Shown here: piece by piece, positions 5,077-6,254 of the stretch
Position numbering within the stretch: position 1 is the first letter of the stretch
How the letters are laid out: every line of letters starts with the position of its first letter
NCBI GenBank assembly: GCA_002469305.1
Contig: DKEY01000151.1
Coordinates: forward strand, 1-6,254
DNA: 6,254 nucleotides
Reading direction: 5' to 3'
DNA from: Sulfurospirillum sp. UBA6810
GTDB lineage: Bacteria; Campylobacterota; Campylobacteria; Campylobacterales; Sulfurospirillaceae
The notes under the pieces: model-generated
Told to the model about the DNA's origin: nothing
Databases searched by the model: none
What the model saw: only the letters and a program-made list of their open reading frames with translations
Program-made: the position numbers and the translations under genes

Positions 5077-6254
5077 TATTTTAAATAATCTTGAAGTGCT
5101 TTTGGTACAAATGCACTCTCTGCTTCGCTATCTGTAAGTGAAGCAACCGCAGCTGTTGCTGCTGCTAGTGTGGTAAAGTATGGTATCTTAAATCTCAATA
5201 CAGATTGGCGTATCTTTTTAGCATCATCTTTTGAGGATTTTGCATCACTTGTATTGATAACAAGTGCAACATCACCATTTTTAAGCTTGTCTTCTATATT
5301 TGGTCTGCCTTCACTTATCTTATAAACAAATTCTGCATTTACTCCAGCCATTTGAAGTGCTTTATGAGTTCCGCCTGTTGCTAAAACTTTAAATCCTAGT
5401 TTTTCAAAACCTACACCTATGTCTTTTGCATATGCTTTATCAATATCTGTTAATGATATAAATACCGTACCACTCGTTGGTAGTATATTGTTTGAAGCGA
5501 TTTGTGATTTTGCAAATGATGTAGCAAATGAGTTGCTTATACCCATAACTTCACCTGTTGATTTCATCTCAGGTCCTAAAATCAAATCTGCACCTTGAAG
5601 CTTATTAAATGGGAAAACTGCTTCTTTTACAGCCACATGCCCTTTTGATTTTGCTTTATAAATTCCATCTTCTTCATAAACTACATTAAACTTATCATAA
5701 AAATGAAGTGCTTCTTTCAAATCCCCTTGGAACATAACTCTCGTTGCTACCTTTGCCATAGGAATTCCTGTTGCTTTTGAGACAAAAGGAACTGTTCTAC
5801 TAGCACGTGGATTTACTTCAATCATATATACATCGTCTTGATAAATTGCATATTGGATATTCATCAAACCAACAACACCTAGATTGAGAGCTATTGTTTT
5901 TGTTTGTGTTTCTACTTTTTTGATGATGTAATCACTCAAGCTAACAGCAGGGAGAGAACAAGCACTATCTCCACTATGGATACCAGCTTCTTCGATGTGT
6001 TGCATGATGCCGCCGATATATACATCTTTTCCATCACAAATAGCATCAACATCTATCTCGATAGCTCTATCGAGGAACTGGTCTAGTAAAACTGGCGAAT
6101 TATGAGAAACACTTACAGCTTCATTCATATACACTCTAAGCTCTGCTTCATCATATACGATACGCATAGCACGTCCACCAAGAACATAAGAAGGACGTAC
6201 AAGTACAGGGTAGCCTATCTCTTTTGCTTTTTCTATCGCTTCTTCTTCACTTGT
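5076..6254 (-). CDS. carB: Carbamoyl-phosphate synthase large subunit, C-terminal 392 residues only
   Basis: CarB makes carbamoyl phosphate from bicarbonate, ATP and ammonia passed from CarA, feeding both pyrimidine and arginine synthesis. The frame is open to the window edge, so it begins upstream of 6254; about 690 N-terminal residues are missing if it has the usual length of about 1080. The visible part begins in the second ATP-grasp unit: RPSYVLGGRAM (fragment residues 20-30), HSGDSACSLP (93-102), IEVNPRASRTVPFVSKATG (145-163) and LGPEMKSTGEVMG (227-239). The MGS-like allosteric domain spans about 260-375, with ATGGTH (292-297), EGRPNIEDKLKNG (315-327) and VINTS (332-336). In relatives this domain binds UMP (inhibitor) or ornithine and IMP (activators). 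The stop overlaps the TsaC-like ATG by one base. An ATG at 6167 is internal (M30 of the fragment), not the start. Confidence 0.97.
   Translation of the reverse strand, partial: TSEEEAIEKAKEIGYPVLVRPSYVLGGRAMRIVYDEAELRVYMNEAVSVSHNSPVLLDQFLDRAIEIDVDAICDGKDVYIGGIMQHIEEAGIHSGDSACSLPAVSLSDYIIKKVETQTKTIALNLGVVGLMNIQYAIYQDDVYMIEVNPRASRTVPFVSKATGIPMAKVATRVMFQGDLKEALHFYDKFNVVYEEDGIYKAKSKGHVAVKEAVFPFNKLQGADLILGPEMKSTGEVMGISNSFATSFAKSQIASNNILPTSGTVFISLTDIDKAYAKDIGVGFEKLGFKVLATGGTHKALQMAGVNAEFVYKISEGRPNIEDKLKNGDVALVINTSDAKSSKDDAKKIRQSVLRFKIPYFTTLAAATAAVASLTDSEAESAFVPKALQDYLK

Noticed and set aside
5904..6086. Open frame of 60 codons on the plus strand
   Set aside because: It is antisense to a highly conserved part of carB and is a shadow of that code.
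6165..6167. ATG at 6167 as the start of a 363-residue protein
   Set aside because: The frame continues upstream with canonical CarB sequence (RPSYVLGGRA) to the window edge, so the ATG is internal.
1..6254. Mobile element, CRISPR array, tRNA, rRNA, phage or defence genes
   Set aside because: I saw no transposase or integrase motifs, no regularly spaced repeats, no cloverleaf and no abrupt change in composition. Nearly all of the window is filled by housekeeping-type genes.

Overview
This window looks like a chromosomal housekeeping segment from a member of the Campylobacterota, probably a Sulfurimonas-like genus. The base composition is AT-rich (roughly 35% G+C by eye). GreA, LpxB, SurE and the ThiF-fold protein resemble the versions I know from Campylobacter. 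From memory, greA-lpxB and surE-thiF-like genes also lie near each other in Campylobacter. I see no mobile element, CRISPR array, rRNA or tRNA, and no sign of recent transfer. The genus is an inference.

The layout has three transcription blocks. Block 1 (positions 2657 down to 1, minus strand) is a four-gene cluster: a 61-residue protein of unknown function, lpxB (lipid A disaccharide synthase, GTG start), greA (transcript cleavage factor) and argC (arginine synthesis, C-terminus cut by the window edge). Gaps are 9 to 37 bases, so it is probably one operon. Block 2 (2769 to 4197, plus strand) is surE, a nucleotidase, overlapping by 8 bases a gene for a TcdA-like tRNA t6A dehydratase. Blocks 1 and 2 diverge from a 111-base intergenic region with a good TATAAT box facing surE. 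Block 3 (6254 down to 4172, minus strand) is the 3' part of carB, then a short YrdC/TsaC-like gene, then a three-helix membrane protein of unknown function. These are joined by a 1-base and a 4-base overlap, and the last gene runs 26 bases into the convergent end of tcdA.

Two points tie genes together. CarB and ArgC belong to connected pathways, since carbamoyl phosphate feeds pyrimidine and arginine synthesis. The TsaC-like and TcdA-like proteins would catalyse the first step and the final dehydration in making ct6A at position 37 of ANN-decoding tRNAs, and their genes lie within 0.5 kb of each other on opposite strands.

The most unusual signal is not a gene. The octamer ACATGTAA occurs seven times, and every ACATGT in the window is followed by AA on the plus strand, whichever way the host gene runs. 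The copies lie in six genes and one promoter region, in two codon phases. This suggests an oriented DNA-level motif, such as a polarity, recombination, uptake or methylation signal, rather than codon usage. I found no evidence for a new multi-gene system.
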